A stretch of 64,000 nt of DNA from Pseudomonas synxantha BG33R (GTDB lineage Bacteria > Pseudomonadota > Gammaproteobacteria > Pseudomonadales > Pseudomonadaceae). Positions 44,910 through 53,789 of this stretch are shown here, piece by piece. Below the pieces are notes generated by a model. It worked only from the letters and a program-made list of their open reading frames with translations. It was not told the DNA's origin and searched no databases. Position 1 is the stretch's first letter. Every line of letters starts with the position of its first letter. The stretch covers positions 4,839,674 to 4,903,673 of the forward strand of contig NZ_CM001514.1 of assembly GCF_000263715.2 (NCBI RefSeq). The letters run 5' to 3'. The position numbers and the translations under genes were made by a program.

Positions 44910-46130
44910 TCACTGCGGCTTCTTGCGACCAAAACCAGGACGCTGCCCCGAACCTGCCGGTGCGCCACGGCGCTTGCCCGACGGCTCATCAGCTACCAGT
45001 TTCGGGCCAGGGCGCTTGTTCGCCGCCGGCTTGGCTGGACGCTTGGTACTGGCATTGTCGGCCGGGCGATCGGCTTCACCACGGTTGCTGCGACCGCCGC
45101 TTGGCGCTTCGCCACGAGCAGGGCGCGGCGTGCGTGGCGCACGATCACCTTCCTGGCGGGACGGTGCGGTTGGGCGACGCTCACCTTCGATCTGCGGCTC
45201 GCGAGAGATACGACCGCCGGTTGCCGGTGCATTCAGCGCCGGGCGAAGGGTGCGAGCCACGCGCTCGGTACGCGCAACAGGGCGCGACGATTTACGCTGC
45301 ATACGCTCAAGCTTGTCTTTGCTCTTGGCATTCATCTGCGGCATGGCGACCGGCGTCAGGCCGACTTCGGCGCTGAGGATGTCGACTTCGTACTGGCTCA
45401 TTTCGCGCCAGCGGCCCATCGGCAGGTCGGAGTTCAGGAACACCGGGCCGAAACGCACGCGCTTGAGGCGGCTGACCACCAGCCCCTGGGATTCCCACAG
45501 GCGACGCACTTCACGGTTACGCCCTTCCATCACCACGCAGTGGTACCAGTGGTTGAAACCTTCGCCGCCTGGCGCCTGCTTGATGTCGGTGAACTTGGCC
45601 GGGCCGTCTTCCAGCACCACGCCGGCCTTGAGGCGTTCGATCATCTCGTCATCGACTTCACCGCGTACACGCACGGCGTATTCACGGTCCATCTCGTAGG
45701 ACGGGTGCATCAGGCGGTTGGCCAGTTCGCCGTCAGTGGTGAACATCAGCAAGCCGGTGGTGTTGATGTCCAGACGACCGATGTTGATCCAGCGGCCTTC
45801 CTTGGGCTTGGGCATCTTGTCGAACACGGTCGGACGGCCTTCCGGGTCGTCACGGGTGCAGATTTCGCCATCGGGCTTGTTGTACATGATCACGCGGCGC
45901 ACCGATTCGGCGGCCTCTTCACGCTTGATGACCTTGCCATCAATGGTGATTGCATCGTGCAGGTCGACGCGCTGGCCGAGGGTAGCCTCGACGCCGTTGA
46001 CCTTGATGCGCTTCTGGGTGATCCAGGCTTCGACGTCGCGGCGCGAGCCCACACCGATACGCGCCAGCACTTTTTGCAGCTTTTCGCCTGCTGGGCCGAT
46101 TTCCTGGTCTTTCTGGTCTTGGTCATTCAT
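44910..46130 (-). CDS. rluB: 23S rRNA pseudouridine synthase RluB
   Basis: A 406-residue enzyme: N-terminal S4 RNA-binding domain (GEKLQKVLARIGVGSRRDVE), then the RsuA-type catalytic domain with GRLDINTTGLLMFT carrying the catalytic Asp, and a long basic, Arg/Pro/Gly-rich C-terminal tail of about 150 residues common in Pseudomonas RluB. It modifies U2605-region of 23S rRNA. The ATG at 46130 has GGAGGT 7 nt upstream; a GTG three codons earlier lies within that site. Downstream of scpB and DUF1289. Confidence 0.94.
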   Translation of the reverse strand: MNDQDQKDQEIGPAGEKLQKVLARIGVGSRRDVEAWITQKRIKVNGVEATLGQRVDLHDAITIDGKVIKREEAAESVRRVIMYNKPDGEICTRDDPEGRPTVFDKMPKPKEGRWINIGRLDINTTGLLMFTTDGELANRLMHPSYEMDREYAVRVRGEVDDEMIERLKAGVVLEDGPAKFTDIKQAPGGEGFNHWYHCVVMEGRNREVRRLWESQGLVVSRLKRVRFGPVFLNSDLPMGRWREMSQYEVDILSAEVGLTPVAMPQMNAKSKDKLERMQRKSSRPVARTERVARTLRPALNAPATGGRISREPQIEGERRPTAPSRQEGDRAPRTPRPARGEAPSGGRSNRGEADRPADNASTKRPAKPAANKRPGPKLVADEPSGKRRGAPAGSGQRPGFGRKKPQ

Positions 46131-46274
46131 CGTAAGCACCTCCCGGTGGGTCGATTCAGGCGTGGCCTGAGGGGTCTTGAAAGCGGGGCCTTGGCCGAAT
46201 AGGTCGGCAAGGGGTCGCGAATCATACGCGCATGACGCGTGTTGCGCATCACAGACTAGTCGATAACGCCCAAG

Positions 46275-46466
46275 TCATTTGCTTTTCCGCCGACCGGTGG
46301 CACCCAGCGCCAGCAATCGCAGCTCGGCTTCAGCCAGCACCGTGCGCTTGTCGACTTTGTCGAGCTTCTTCCAGGCACGGATTTCGCGCTTGCTGCGGCC
46401 ACAGCCGACGCAGATGTCGTCGCTGAACTTGCAGATGCTGATGCAGGGGTCTTTGGTGGAACTCAT
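46275..46466 (-). CDS. DUF1289 family cysteine-rich protein
   Basis: A 63-residue DUF1289 protein with four cysteines in DPCISICKFSDDICVGCGRS, a likely small zinc or iron-sulfur site, followed by a basic KREIRAWKKLDK helix. The role is unknown. The ATG at 46466 (MSSTKDP) is the family start, preceded by GGGAGAAAAC. It lies between scpB and rluB in the same direction and may be co-transcribed. Confidence 0.88.
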   Translation of the reverse strand: MSSTKDPCISICKFSDDICVGCGRSKREIRAWKKLDKVDKRTVLAEAELRLLALGATGRRKSK

Positions 46467-46512
46467 GTTTTCTCCCAGACAATCCAGACCAATGGAGACA
46501 ATGGAGATCCAA

Positions 46513-46602
46513 TGTGGGAGGGGGCTTGCTCCCGATAGCAGTGGATCAGTTGATGCATCTGCTGCCTGACACTGCGCTATCGGGAGCAAGCCCCCTCCCA
46601 CA
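46513..46602. repeat. REPIN between scpB and the DUF1289 gene
   Basis: TGTGGGAGGGGGCTTGCTCC and its complement enclose a short spacer in the 148-nt gap between scpB and DUF1289. Confidence 0.85.
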
Positions 46603-46614
46603 GTTTTTATTGCG

Positions 46615-47529
46615 TCAGTCTTCGAGTTGGCGGCGTTCGTTTTCGATGGCTTCGGCCAGCGCCCGGGCTTCGTCTTCTTCGTCGCTCAGCGGCGGCTGTT
46701 CCAGGGCGGCGACGGCGGCCAGCAGTTTTTCCCGGGCATCGGCGACGCCGAGGATGTCTGCTTCGACTTCGGGCTCGGGTTCAACGTTCACCTCGGTCTG
46801 CGGCTCGTCGGCAGCATCACGCAAGAGGTCGTCAAAATCAGTCTTGATCCCTTGCTCCATATCATCGAGCTCCAACAACAGCGTATGGAAGCTGGTTTCG
46901 TCCTTGGGCTCCTCCGGCTCGGCGCTGGCATCGGCCAGTTCCTGCAGGCTTTGCGGTACCGGCGCATCGTCGAAGTCGAGCACCGGCTCGGCCTCCATTT
47001 CGCGCAGTTCAGCCAGGGGCGGCAGATCGTCGAGGTTCTTCAGGTTGAAATGATCGAGGAACACCTTGGTGGTGGCGAACATCGCCGGTTTGCCGGGCAC
47101 GTCGCGGTAACCCACGATGCGGATCCACTCGCGCTCCAGCAGAGTCTTGACGATATGGCTGTTGACCGCCACACCACGCACATCCTCGATTTCGCCACGG
47201 GTAATCGGCTGGCGATAGGCGATCAGCGCCATGGTTTCCAGCATTGCCCGCGAATAACGCTGCGGCCGCTCTTCCCACAAGCGCCCCACCCACGGCGAAA
47301 ACTTCTCACGGATCTGCAGGCGATAACCCGACGCCACTTCGCGCAACTCAAAGGCACGGCCGTCGCAGGACTTGCGCAGGATCTCCAGCGCCTTCTTGAA
47401 TACCGGCGGCTCCGGGCGTTCGGCTTCTTCAAAGAGTTCGAACAGGCGCTCCAGGGATTGCGGCTTACCCGAGGCCAGGAGAAAGGCCTCCAGCAAGGGT
47501 GCCAGTTCGCGGGGTTCAGTCAGATTCAT
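46615..47529 (-). CDS. scpB: Segregation and condensation protein B
   Basis: A 304-residue ScpB: paired winged-helix domains in the first 190 residues (LIAYRQPITRGEIEDVRGVAVN is the central signature, GYRDVPGKPAMFATT follows) and a long acidic C-terminal tail. Typical ScpB is about 200 residues; the Glu/Asp-rich extension is usual in Pseudomonas. It binds the kleisin ScpA and with SMC shapes the chromosome. It follows scpA by 12 nt. Confidence 0.94.
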   Translation of the reverse strand: MNLTEPRELAPLLEAFLLASGKPQSLERLFELFEEAERPEPPVFKKALEILRKSCDGRAFELREVASGYRLQIREKFSPWVGRLWEERPQRYSRAMLETMALIAYRQPITRGEIEDVRGVAVNSHIVKTLLEREWIRIVGYRDVPGKPAMFATTKVFLDHFNLKNLDDLPPLAELREMEAEPVLDFDDAPVPQSLQELADASAEPEEPKDETSFHTLLLELDDMEQGIKTDFDDLLRDAADEPQTEVNVEPEPEVEADILGVADAREKLLAAVAALEQPPLSDEEDEARALAEAIENERRQLED

Positions 47530-47541
47530 CGATTCAGCTCG

Positions 47542-48360
47542 TTATTCGGCTCGCGCCCGCACGTGGATAGCCGCAAAAGGCTCATTCTGCACCAGCTCGA
47601 CCAAGGATTCCTTGACCAGTTCGAGGATCGCCATAAAGGTCACCACCACACCTAGTCGGCCTTCTTCGGCGGTGAACAGTTCGACAAACGGCACAAACCC
47701 ACCGCCCTTCAGGCGCTCCAGCACATCACTCATGCGCTCGCGGGTAGACAGCGCTTCGCGGCTGACCTGGTGGCTTTCAAACATATCGCCACGGCGCAGC
47801 ACCTCGGCCATGGACATCAGCAATTCTTCCAGGCTCACGTCCGGCAGCAATTTGCGCGCACGGGCCTCGGGTGCGTCGAGCTTGGGCACCACCACATCAC
47901 GGCCCACGCGGCTCAGGCCGTCAATGCCTTCGGCGGCGGCCTTGAAGCGTTCGTACTCCTGCAAGCGGCGGATCAGTTCGGCGCGCGGGTCATCCTCTTC
48001 GGCCTCCACCGTCTCCGAGCGCGGCAACAACATGCGCGACTTGATCTCGGCGAGCATGGCCGCCATCACCAGGTATTCGGCGGCCAGTTCCAGGCGCACC
48101 GACTGCATCAGCTCGACGTAGCCCATGTACTGGCGGGTGATTTCCGCCACCGGAATGTCGAGGATGTTGATGTTCTGCTTGCGGATCAGGTACAGCAGCA
48201 AGTCCAGCGGGCCTTCGAAGGCTTCCAGGAAGACCTCCAGGGCATCCGGTGGAATGTACAGGTCCAGGGGCATTTCCATGACCGCCTGGCCATAGACCAT
48301 GGCGAACGGCAGTTCCTGCTGGGCGCCGGCCTGGGGATCAGCGGTTTCCACGGCCGACAT
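47542..48360 (-). CDS. scpA: Segregation and condensation protein A (kleisin)
   Basis: A 272-residue ScpA with the start of the conserved core at FEGPLDLLLYLIRKQNINI and a C-terminal winged helix (GVVVTFMAILELVKESLVEL). It bridges SMC heads and ScpB. The ATG directly follows the yciO stop codon (TGA-ATG), indicating coupled translation. Confidence 0.94.
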   Translation of the reverse strand: MSAVETADPQAGAQQELPFAMVYGQAVMEMPLDLYIPPDALEVFLEAFEGPLDLLLYLIRKQNINILDIPVAEITRQYMGYVELMQSVRLELAAEYLVMAAMLAEIKSRMLLPRSETVEAEEDDPRAELIRRLQEYERFKAAAEGIDGLSRVGRDVVVPKLDAPEARARKLLPDVSLEELLMSMAEVLRRGDMFESHQVSREALSTRERMSDVLERLKGGGFVPFVELFTAEEGRLGVVVTFMAILELVKESLVELVQNEPFAAIHVRARAE

Positions 48361-48990
48361 TCAGGCCTCGACCATAAATGGCGCCGGATCGCCACAGCCC
48401 ACACGCACCACTTCAGGCTCGCCGTCAGCCAGGTTGATCACCGTCGAGGCTTTGTTGCCGCCGTAGCCGCCATCGATGATCAGGTCGACATGCTTTTCCA
48501 GCAGGCGCCGCATTTCGTAAGGGTCGTACAACGGTTCGGTTTCACCGGGCAGGATCAACGACACGCTCATCAGCGGCTCACCCAGCTCGGCCAACAGCGC
48601 CAGGGCTATCGGGTGTTCCGGCACGCGCAGGCCGATGGTGCGCTTCTTGGGGTGCAGTAAAAGGCGCGGCACTTCGCGGGTGGCATTGAGAATGAAGGTA
48701 TAAGGCCCCGGCGTATGGGCCTTGAGCAGGCGGAACGTACCGGTGTCGACCTTGGCGAACAGGCCCAGTTGAGACAAGTCGCTGCAAATCAGTGCGAAGT
48801 TGTGCTTGTCGTCCAGCTGGCGCAGGCGCCTTACACGCTCGACCGCGCCCTTGTCGCCGATCTGGCAACCGATGGCGTAGGACGAATCAGTTGGATAGAT
48901 CACCACGCCGCCGGCACGGATAATCTCCACGGCCTGTTTAATCAGGCGCGCCTGAGGGTTTTCCGGATGAATCTGGAAGAATTGACTCAC
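48361..48990 (-). CDS. yciO: YciO-type L-threonylcarbamoyladenylate synthase family protein
   Basis: A 209-residue YrdC/Sua5-fold protein. The nucleotide/threonine-binding segments GGVVIYPTDSSYAIGC and RTIGLRVPEHPIALALL are clear. The length fits YciO (206 residues in E. coli) rather than TsaC or Sua5; a direct role in tRNA t6A formation is uncertain for YciO. The start is GTG at 48990; an ATG at 49029 would add 13 unrelated residues. Part of the PHP-yciO-scpA-scpB run. Confidence 0.88.
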   Translation of the reverse strand: MSQFFQIHPENPQARLIKQAVEIIRAGGVVIYPTDSSYAIGCQIGDKGAVERVRRLRQLDDKHNFALICSDLSQLGLFAKVDTGTFRLLKAHTPGPYTFILNATREVPRLLLHPKKRTIGLRVPEHPIALALLAELGEPLMSVSLILPGETEPLYDPYEMRRLLEKHVDLIIDGGYGGNKASTVINLADGEPEVVRVGCGDPAPFMVEA

Positions 48991-49003
48991 GTGCTCTACC
49001 TGT

Positions 49004-49867
49004 TCAGACGGTGGCAATAATGGGGTCATGCTTGAATCGCCCCCACAACAGCGGCAGATCTTCCGGGACCTGGCGATACTCGCCAATCTCGGACCAGCCG
49101 CCTGGGCCATGAAAATCACTGCCGGCACTGACCAGCAGACCAAATTCGCGAGCAAGGATCGCCAGGCTGCCGACCTGTTCCGCCGGTTGATGCCCGTTGA
49201 CCACCTCAATCGCGTGGCCACCCGCACCAATATAGTCGCTGATCAGCTTGCGGCGCTTGCTGCGGGTGAAATCGTAATGCCAGGGATGCGCCAGGCTGAC
49301 CCAGGCCCCGGAAGCCCGCAAGGTCTGGACGGTGTCTTCCAGAGTCGGCCAATGCAGCTTCACATCGCCCAACTTGCCGGCCCCCAGCCATTTGCGAAAG
49401 GCTTCGGCGCGATCCTTGACATAGCCTTCGCGCACCATCCAGTCGGCAAAGTGCGGACGGGCCGGTGCGTTGCCGCTGTCGCCCAGTTCCTGCTGGATGG
49501 CACGGGCGCCGTCGAGGGCGCCGGGCATACCTTTAAGGCTGAGCTTGCGGCTTATTTCTTCGGACCGCAGCCAGCGGCCATCGTGCAATTGGGCAATGGC
49601 CGCCACCAACGGCGGGGCATTCTGATCGAAACCGTAGCCAAGTACATGAATGGTGGCGCCGCCCCAGGTGCAGGACAATTCCACCCCGTTGACCAACTGC
49701 ATCCCCAAAGAATGCGCGGCTACGCGGGCCTCATCGAGACCTTCGAGGGTGTCGTGGTCGGTCAACGCCAGCACTTGCACGCCTTTTTCAAACGCACGCG
49801 CAACCAGTACCGCGGGCGCCAGGGCGCCGTCGGAGGCCGTGCTGTGGCAGTGCAAATCAACATTCAC
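49004..49867 (-). CDS. PHP-domain phosphoesterase (RNase AM/YciV-like)
   Basis: A 287-residue PHP phosphoesterase with the metal motifs VDLHCHSTASDG (HxH), ALTDHDTLEG, the glutamate in NGVELSCTW, LAHPWHYD and SAGSDFHGPG. The family includes E. coli YciV/TrpH (RnmA), a 5'-3' exonuclease and 3',5'-nucleotide bisphosphatase acting in 5S/23S rRNA maturation; that role is likely but not proven. The start is GTG at 49867, eight residues before the first His. Head of the operon, divergent from yciB by 87 nt. Confidence 0.9.
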   Translation of the reverse strand: MNVDLHCHSTASDGALAPAVLVARAFEKGVQVLALTDHDTLEGLDEARVAAHSLGMQLVNGVELSCTWGGATIHVLGYGFDQNAPPLVAAIAQLHDGRWLRSEEISRKLSLKGMPGALDGARAIQQELGDSGNAPARPHFADWMVREGYVKDRAEAFRKWLGAGKLGDVKLHWPTLEDTVQTLRASGAWVSLAHPWHYDFTRSKRRKLISDYIGAGGHAIEVVNGHQPAEQVGSLAILAREFGLLVSAGSDFHGPGGWSEIGEYRQVPEDLPLLWGRFKHDPIIATV

Positions 49868-49954
49868 GTGGGTATGTAACCTCAAGTCAGCTGGCGCTAT
49901 CGCAACCAAGGATGTTTGTTATTATGCCGCCACATCCAGCTTCTGGCTCTTACT

Positions 49955-50551
49955 GTGAAACAATTCATCGACTTCATCCCGCTGTTGCTGTTTTTCATCG
50001 TTACCAAACTCGACCCCAGGGTCATCGAAATCGCCGGTCACGAGCTGTCGTTCGGGGGTATCTACAGTGCCACTGCCGTACTGATCATCAGCTCCATCGT
50101 GGTCTACGGCGCCATCTTCATCTCCCAGCGCAAGCTGGAAAAAAGCCAATGGCTGACCCTTATCGCCTGCCTGGTCTTTGGCGGACTGACCCTGGCCTTC
50201 CACAGCGAAACCTTCCTTAAATGGAAAGCCCCGGTGGTCAACTGGCTGTTCGCCCTGGTCTTTATCGGCAGCCACTTCATCGGTGACCGCTTGCTGATCA
50301 AGCGGATCATGGGCCACGCGCTGACCTTGCCGGAACCGGTGTGGGTACGCCTGAACGTGGCCTGGATCGTGTTTTTCCTGTTCTGCGGTGCCGCCAACCT
50401 GTTCGTAGCCTTTACCTTCCAGGACTACTGGGTCGACTTCAAGGTGTTCGGCAGCCTGGGCATGACCGTACTGTTCCTGATCGGCCAGGGGATCTACCTG
50501 TCGCGTCACCTGCATGACACCGCGCCTACCACGCCGAAAACCGAGGACTGA
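49955..50551 (+). CDS. yciB: Septation protein A / YciB inner-membrane protein
   Basis: A 198-residue protein with five predicted helices, typical of YciB (IspZ). The family keeps envelope integrity and interacts with elongation and division proteins. It starts at GTG 49955 ([14 protein letters not shown]), which matches the conserved start; an ATG upstream adds an unrelated leader. It overlaps the transcription unit of yciI, one nucleotide away. Confidence 0.93.
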   Translation: MKQFIDFIPLLLFFIVTKLDPRVIEIAGHELSFGGIYSATAVLIISSIVVYGAIFISQRKLEKSQWLTLIACLVFGGLTLAFHSETFLKWKAPVVNWLFALVFIGSHFIGDRLLIKRIMGHALTLPEPVWVRLNVAWIVFFLFCGAANLFVAFTFQDYWVDFKVFGSLGMTVLFLIGQGIYLSRHLHDTAPTTPKTED

Positions 50552-50552
50552 C

Positions 50553-50852
50553 ATGCTCTACGCCATCATTGCCACCGATATTGCCAACTCGCTGGAAAAA
50601 CGCCTGAGCGTACGCCCGGCCCACGTCGAGCGCCTTAAACAGCTGCAAGCCGAAGGCCGTATCGTACTGGCCGGCCCGCACCCGGCGGTCGACAGCAATG
50701 ACCCGGGCGACGCCGGTTTCACCGGCAGCCTGATTGTCGCCGAGTTCGCCTCCCTGGCCGACGCCCAGGCCTGGGCCAAGGCCGACCCCTATGTCGCAGC
50801 GGGCGTCTACGCTGATGTGGTGATCAAGCCGTTCAAGCAAGTCCTGCCTTGA
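50553..50852 (+). CDS. yciI: YciI-like protein
   Basis: A 99-residue YCII-domain protein (ferredoxin-like fold) with the conserved His/Asp pair in [17 protein letters not shown] and the [12 protein letters not shown] end. Members are thought to be small enzymes but the reaction is unresolved. It directly follows yciB, as in many proteobacteria, with GAGG in the last yciB codons as ribosome site. Confidence 0.92.
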   Translation: MLYAIIATDIANSLEKRLSVRPAHVERLKQLQAEGRIVLAGPHPAVDSNDPGDAGFTGSLIVAEFASLADAQAWAKADPYVAAGVYADVVIKPFKQVLP

Positions 50853-50952
50853 ACCCGGCTGCGTCGAACCTAATCGTTTCGGCGCACTCCTAATGGCTCA
50901 CGGCGTCACCGGTGGGGTCGTCGCCGTCGACAATGGCTAAATCGAGTGAGTC

Positions 50953-51630
50953 ATGAGCGAGCTGTTACTGATAGATGATGACCAGGAGCTCTGTGAGCTG
51001 CTGACCAGTTGGTTGAGCCAGGAAGGCTTCCAGGTGCGCGCCTGCCACGATGGCCTGAGCGCCCGTAAAGCCTTGGCCGAAGCCGCCCCGGCGGCGGTGG
51101 TGCTCGACGTGATGCTGCCCGACGGCAGCGGCCTGGAACTGCTCAAGCAACTGCGCAACGACCACCTGGAACTGCCGGTGCTGATGCTCTCGGCGCGGGG
51201 CGAACCCCTGGACCGCATCCTCGGCCTGGAACTGGGCGCCGACGACTACCTGGCCAAGCCTTGCGATCCGCGCGAACTGACCGCCCGCCTGCGTGCCGTA
51301 TTGCGCCGCAGCCACCCGACCGCGGTCTCGACCCAGCTTGAGCTGGGCGACCTGTGCTTCAGCCCGGTGCGCGGCGTGGTGAGTATCGATGAGCAGGAGT
51401 TCACCCTGACCGTCTCCGAAAGCCGCCTGCTCGAAGCCTTGCTGCGCCAGCCCGGCGAGCCCCTCGATAAACAGGAACTGGCGCAGATCGCCCTGGGTCG
51501 CAAGTTGACCCTTTACGATCGCAGCCTGGACATGCACGTCAGCAACCTGCGCAAAAAGATCGGCCCGCACCCGGATGGCCGGCCGCGGATCGTGGCGCTG
51601 CGCAGTCGCGGCTACTACTACAGCCTCTAA
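50953..51630 (+). CDS. OmpR/CpxR-family response regulator
   Basis: A 225-residue regulator: receiver domain with acidic pocket (LIDDDQE), phospho-acceptor Asp52 (VVLDVMLPDGSG) and Lys in LAKPCDPRE, then an OmpR winged helix (SRLLEALLRQPGEPL; MHVSNLRKKIGPHPDG). It pairs with the kinase at 52406; the two are separated by a Spy-like gene that is a probable target. CpxR-like envelope stress or metal response is inferred from this layout. Confidence 0.92.
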   Translation: MSELLLIDDDQELCELLTSWLSQEGFQVRACHDGLSARKALAEAAPAAVVLDVMLPDGSGLELLKQLRNDHLELPVLMLSARGEPLDRILGLELGADDYLAKPCDPRELTARLRAVLRRSHPTAVSTQLELGDLCFSPVRGVVSIDEQEFTLTVSESRLLEALLRQPGEPLDKQELAQIALGRKLTLYDRSLDMHVSNLRKKIGPHPDGRPRIVALRSRGYYYSL

Positions 51631-51645
51631 ACATCACGCTTAACC

Positions 51646-51736
51646 CTGTGGGAGCTGGCTTGCCTGCGATAGCGGTGGGCCAGTTAGCATAACGGTGGAC
51701 TGACACACCGCTATCGCAGGCAAGCCAGCTCCCACC
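51646..51736. repeat. REPIN between response regulator and spy-like gene
   Basis: CTGTGGGAGCTGGCTTGCC and its complement face each other. It separates the regulator gene from the spy-kinase pair, which therefore may have its own promoter. Confidence 0.88.
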
Positions 51737-51881
51737 ATTGATTTCATCACCTTCAAGGGTTTTGTCAGCTCCTGTCAAACCCGTCTTTACCGAAGCTTTA
51801 CTCTCCCCTGACCGCCGCTGACCTTGCTCTGCGTAACCTACTCACATCCGGACTCACCGGAATAGAGACAGGAGAATCACC

Positions 51882-52340
51882 ATGCGCAAGACCCTTATCG
51901 CTTTGATGCTCGCCGCTGCACTGCCTACCGTCGCCATGGCCATGCCTGAAGGCCCGGGCCCGATGGGCGGTCACGAAGGCCACATGATGGGCGGCCCAGG
52001 CCACGGTGAACACGGCCCGCGTGGTAAAGGCGGCCCGTTCAGCCAGTTGGACTTGAGCAAGGAACAGCGTGAGCAGATCCGCAAGCTGATGGGTGACCAA
52101 TGGCACGCTCGCAAAGACCTGACCCAAAAGTACCTGGACAAACTCCCGGCCGCTGACCAGAAAGCCATGCAGGACGAGATCGCCGCCGGCAAGCAGAAAA
52201 CCCAGGCCAATATCCGCGCCGTGCTCAAGCCTGACCAGCAGAAGCAATACGACGAGATCGTCAAAAAGCAAGCCGAGCGCCGTGCCGAGTGGAAGCAATT
52301 CCAGGAATGGAAAGCCCAGCAAGCGCAAAAAGCGCAATAA
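51882..52340 (+). CDS. Spy/CpxP-family periplasmic protein
   Basis: A 152-residue periplasmic protein. A signal peptide (MRKTLIALMLAAALPTVAMA) is followed by a Gly/His/Met-rich stretch (MGGHEGHMMGGPGHGEHG) likely to bind metal, then a helical LTxxQ-like domain (DLSKEQREQIRKL and LKPDQQKQYDEI). Spy is an ATP-free chaperone and CpxP a repressor of the Cpx kinase; this protein could do either. It ends 65 nt before the kinase gene, with a terminator between, and is likely induced by the neighbouring regulator. Confidence 0.87.
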   Translation: MRKTLIALMLAAALPTVAMAMPEGPGPMGGHEGHMMGGPGHGEHGPRGKGGPFSQLDLSKEQREQIRKLMGDQWHARKDLTQKYLDKLPAADQKAMQDEIAAGKQKTQANIRAVLKPDQQKQYDEIVKKQAERRAEWKQFQEWKAQQAQKAQ

Positions 52341-52359
52341 TGCGAACGTAATGCCTACG

Positions 52360-52387
52360 GCCCAGTGGTTCACACCACTGGGCTTTT
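52360..52387 (+). terminator. Terminator or attenuator after the spy-like gene
   Basis: Perfect 9-bp stem GCCCAGTGG/CCACTGGGC with loop TTCACA and a TTTT run, 19 nt before the kinase start. It would let the periplasmic protein be made in excess over the kinase. Confidence 0.75.
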
Positions 52388-52405
52388 CCTGTTTGAGGGT
52401 TTCCT

Positions 52406-53749
52406 GTGCGTTCATTGTTCTGGCGTATCCTGGCGAGTTTCTGGCTGGCCATCGCCCTGGTTGGCGGGTTGTCGATTCTGCTTGGGCATATGCTCAACCA
52501 GGACGCCTGGATTCTCAGCCGCCACCCAGGCCTCAACAACCTGGCGCAAGAGTGGACGCAACTCTACGAAGCCCAGGGTGAGGAAGCCGCCCAGGACTTG
52601 CTGCAACAGCGCAAACGCCAGTACCACATCGATGTGCAAGTGCTTAACGAGAGCGGCGAGCCGGTAGTGCGCGGTACCTTCCCGCGTCGCGCCGCCGCCT
52701 TTGAAGCCCGGCAGAATGACAGCCAGGACGGCCACCTGCCCTGGCGGCGCCTGACCGCCGAGTACACCAGCGAAAAAACCGGCGACACCTACCTGCTGAT
52801 CTACCGTATTCCCCACCCGGAGTTGGAAGCGTGGCACCGCAGCAGCCTGCTGTGGCCGCTCAGTGCCCTGGCAATCACCCTGGTGGTGCTGACCCTGTTC
52901 AGCCTGCTGGTGACCTTGTCCATCACCCGCCCGCTCAGCCGTCTACGCGGCGCGGTGCATGACCTGGGGCAAACCACCTATCAACAAAACAGCCTGGCGC
53001 AACTGGCCAACAGGCGCGACGAGTTCGGTGTATTGGCCAACGATTTCAACCGCATGGGCGCGCGCCTGCAAAGCCTGATCGGTAGCCAGCGCCAGTTGCT
53101 GCGCGATGTGTCCCACGAACTGCGCTCGCCCCTGGCACGCTTGCGTATCGCCCTGGCCCTGGCCGAGCGCGCCAGCCCCGAAGAGCGGGAAAAACTCTGG
53201 CCGCGCCTGACCCGCGAATGCGACCGCCTGGAAGCCTTGATCAGCGAAATCCTGGTACTGGCGCGGGTCGACGCCGATAACGCCAGCGCCGAAGACATTG
53301 ACCTCAACCCATTGCTCAAGACCCTGCAAAAGGACGCCCAACTCGGCGCACCGGAGCAAGTGGTGCACCTCAGCACCGACGTCGACCTGCGGCTCAAGGG
53401 CTGGCCGACCATGATCGAGCGCGCCGTGGATAACCTTCTGCGCAATGCCCAACGCTTCAACCCGGCCGGCCAACCGATTCAATTGCAGGCCCAGCATCAA
53501 AACGGGCGCATTCTGATCAGCGTACGCGACCACGGCCCCGGCGTTGATGCCGAGCACCTGGGCCAACTGGGCGAGCCGTTTTACCGTGCGCCGGGCCAGA
53601 CTGCGCAAGGTCATGGCCTGGGCCTGGCCATTGCCCGCCGTGCTGCCGAGCGCCATGGCGGCACCCTGATCCTGGCCAATCATCCCGACGGCGGTTTTGT
53701 CGCCAGCATCGAACTGCCCTTGGTCCCAGGGGCTGCCACAGCGGTGTGA
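52406..53749 (+). CDS. Sensor histidine kinase, CpxA/RstB-like
   Basis: A 447-residue kinase: membrane helix 7-27, periplasmic domain of about 120 residues, second helix about 149-172, HAMP linker, HisKA with His237 (DVSHELRSPLARL) and HATPase with VDNLLRNAQRF, DHGPGVD and GHGLGLAIAR. The start is GTG at 52406 with GAGGG 7 nt upstream. It is the partner of the response regulator at 50953. The signal is not known; the adjacent Spy-like protein points to periplasmic misfolding or metals. Confidence 0.92.
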   Translation: MRSLFWRILASFWLAIALVGGLSILLGHMLNQDAWILSRHPGLNNLAQEWTQLYEAQGEEAAQDLLQQRKRQYHIDVQVLNESGEPVVRGTFPRRAAAFEARQNDSQDGHLPWRRLTAEYTSEKTGDTYLLIYRIPHPELEAWHRSSLLWPLSALAITLVVLTLFSLLVTLSITRPLSRLRGAVHDLGQTTYQQNSLAQLANRRDEFGVLANDFNRMGARLQSLIGSQRQLLRDVSHELRSPLARLRIALALAERASPEEREKLWPRLTRECDRLEALISEILVLARVDADNASAEDIDLNPLLKTLQKDAQLGAPEQVVHLSTDVDLRLKGWPTMIERAVDNLLRNAQRFNPAGQPIQLQAQHQNGRILISVRDHGPGVDAEHLGQLGEPFYRAPGQTAQGHGLGLAIARRAAERHGGTLILANHPDGGFVASIELPLVPGAATAV

Positions 53750-53789
53750 TGTTCTTCTATAGTGGCCCTTCTCTTACGGAGGGCCTTAG

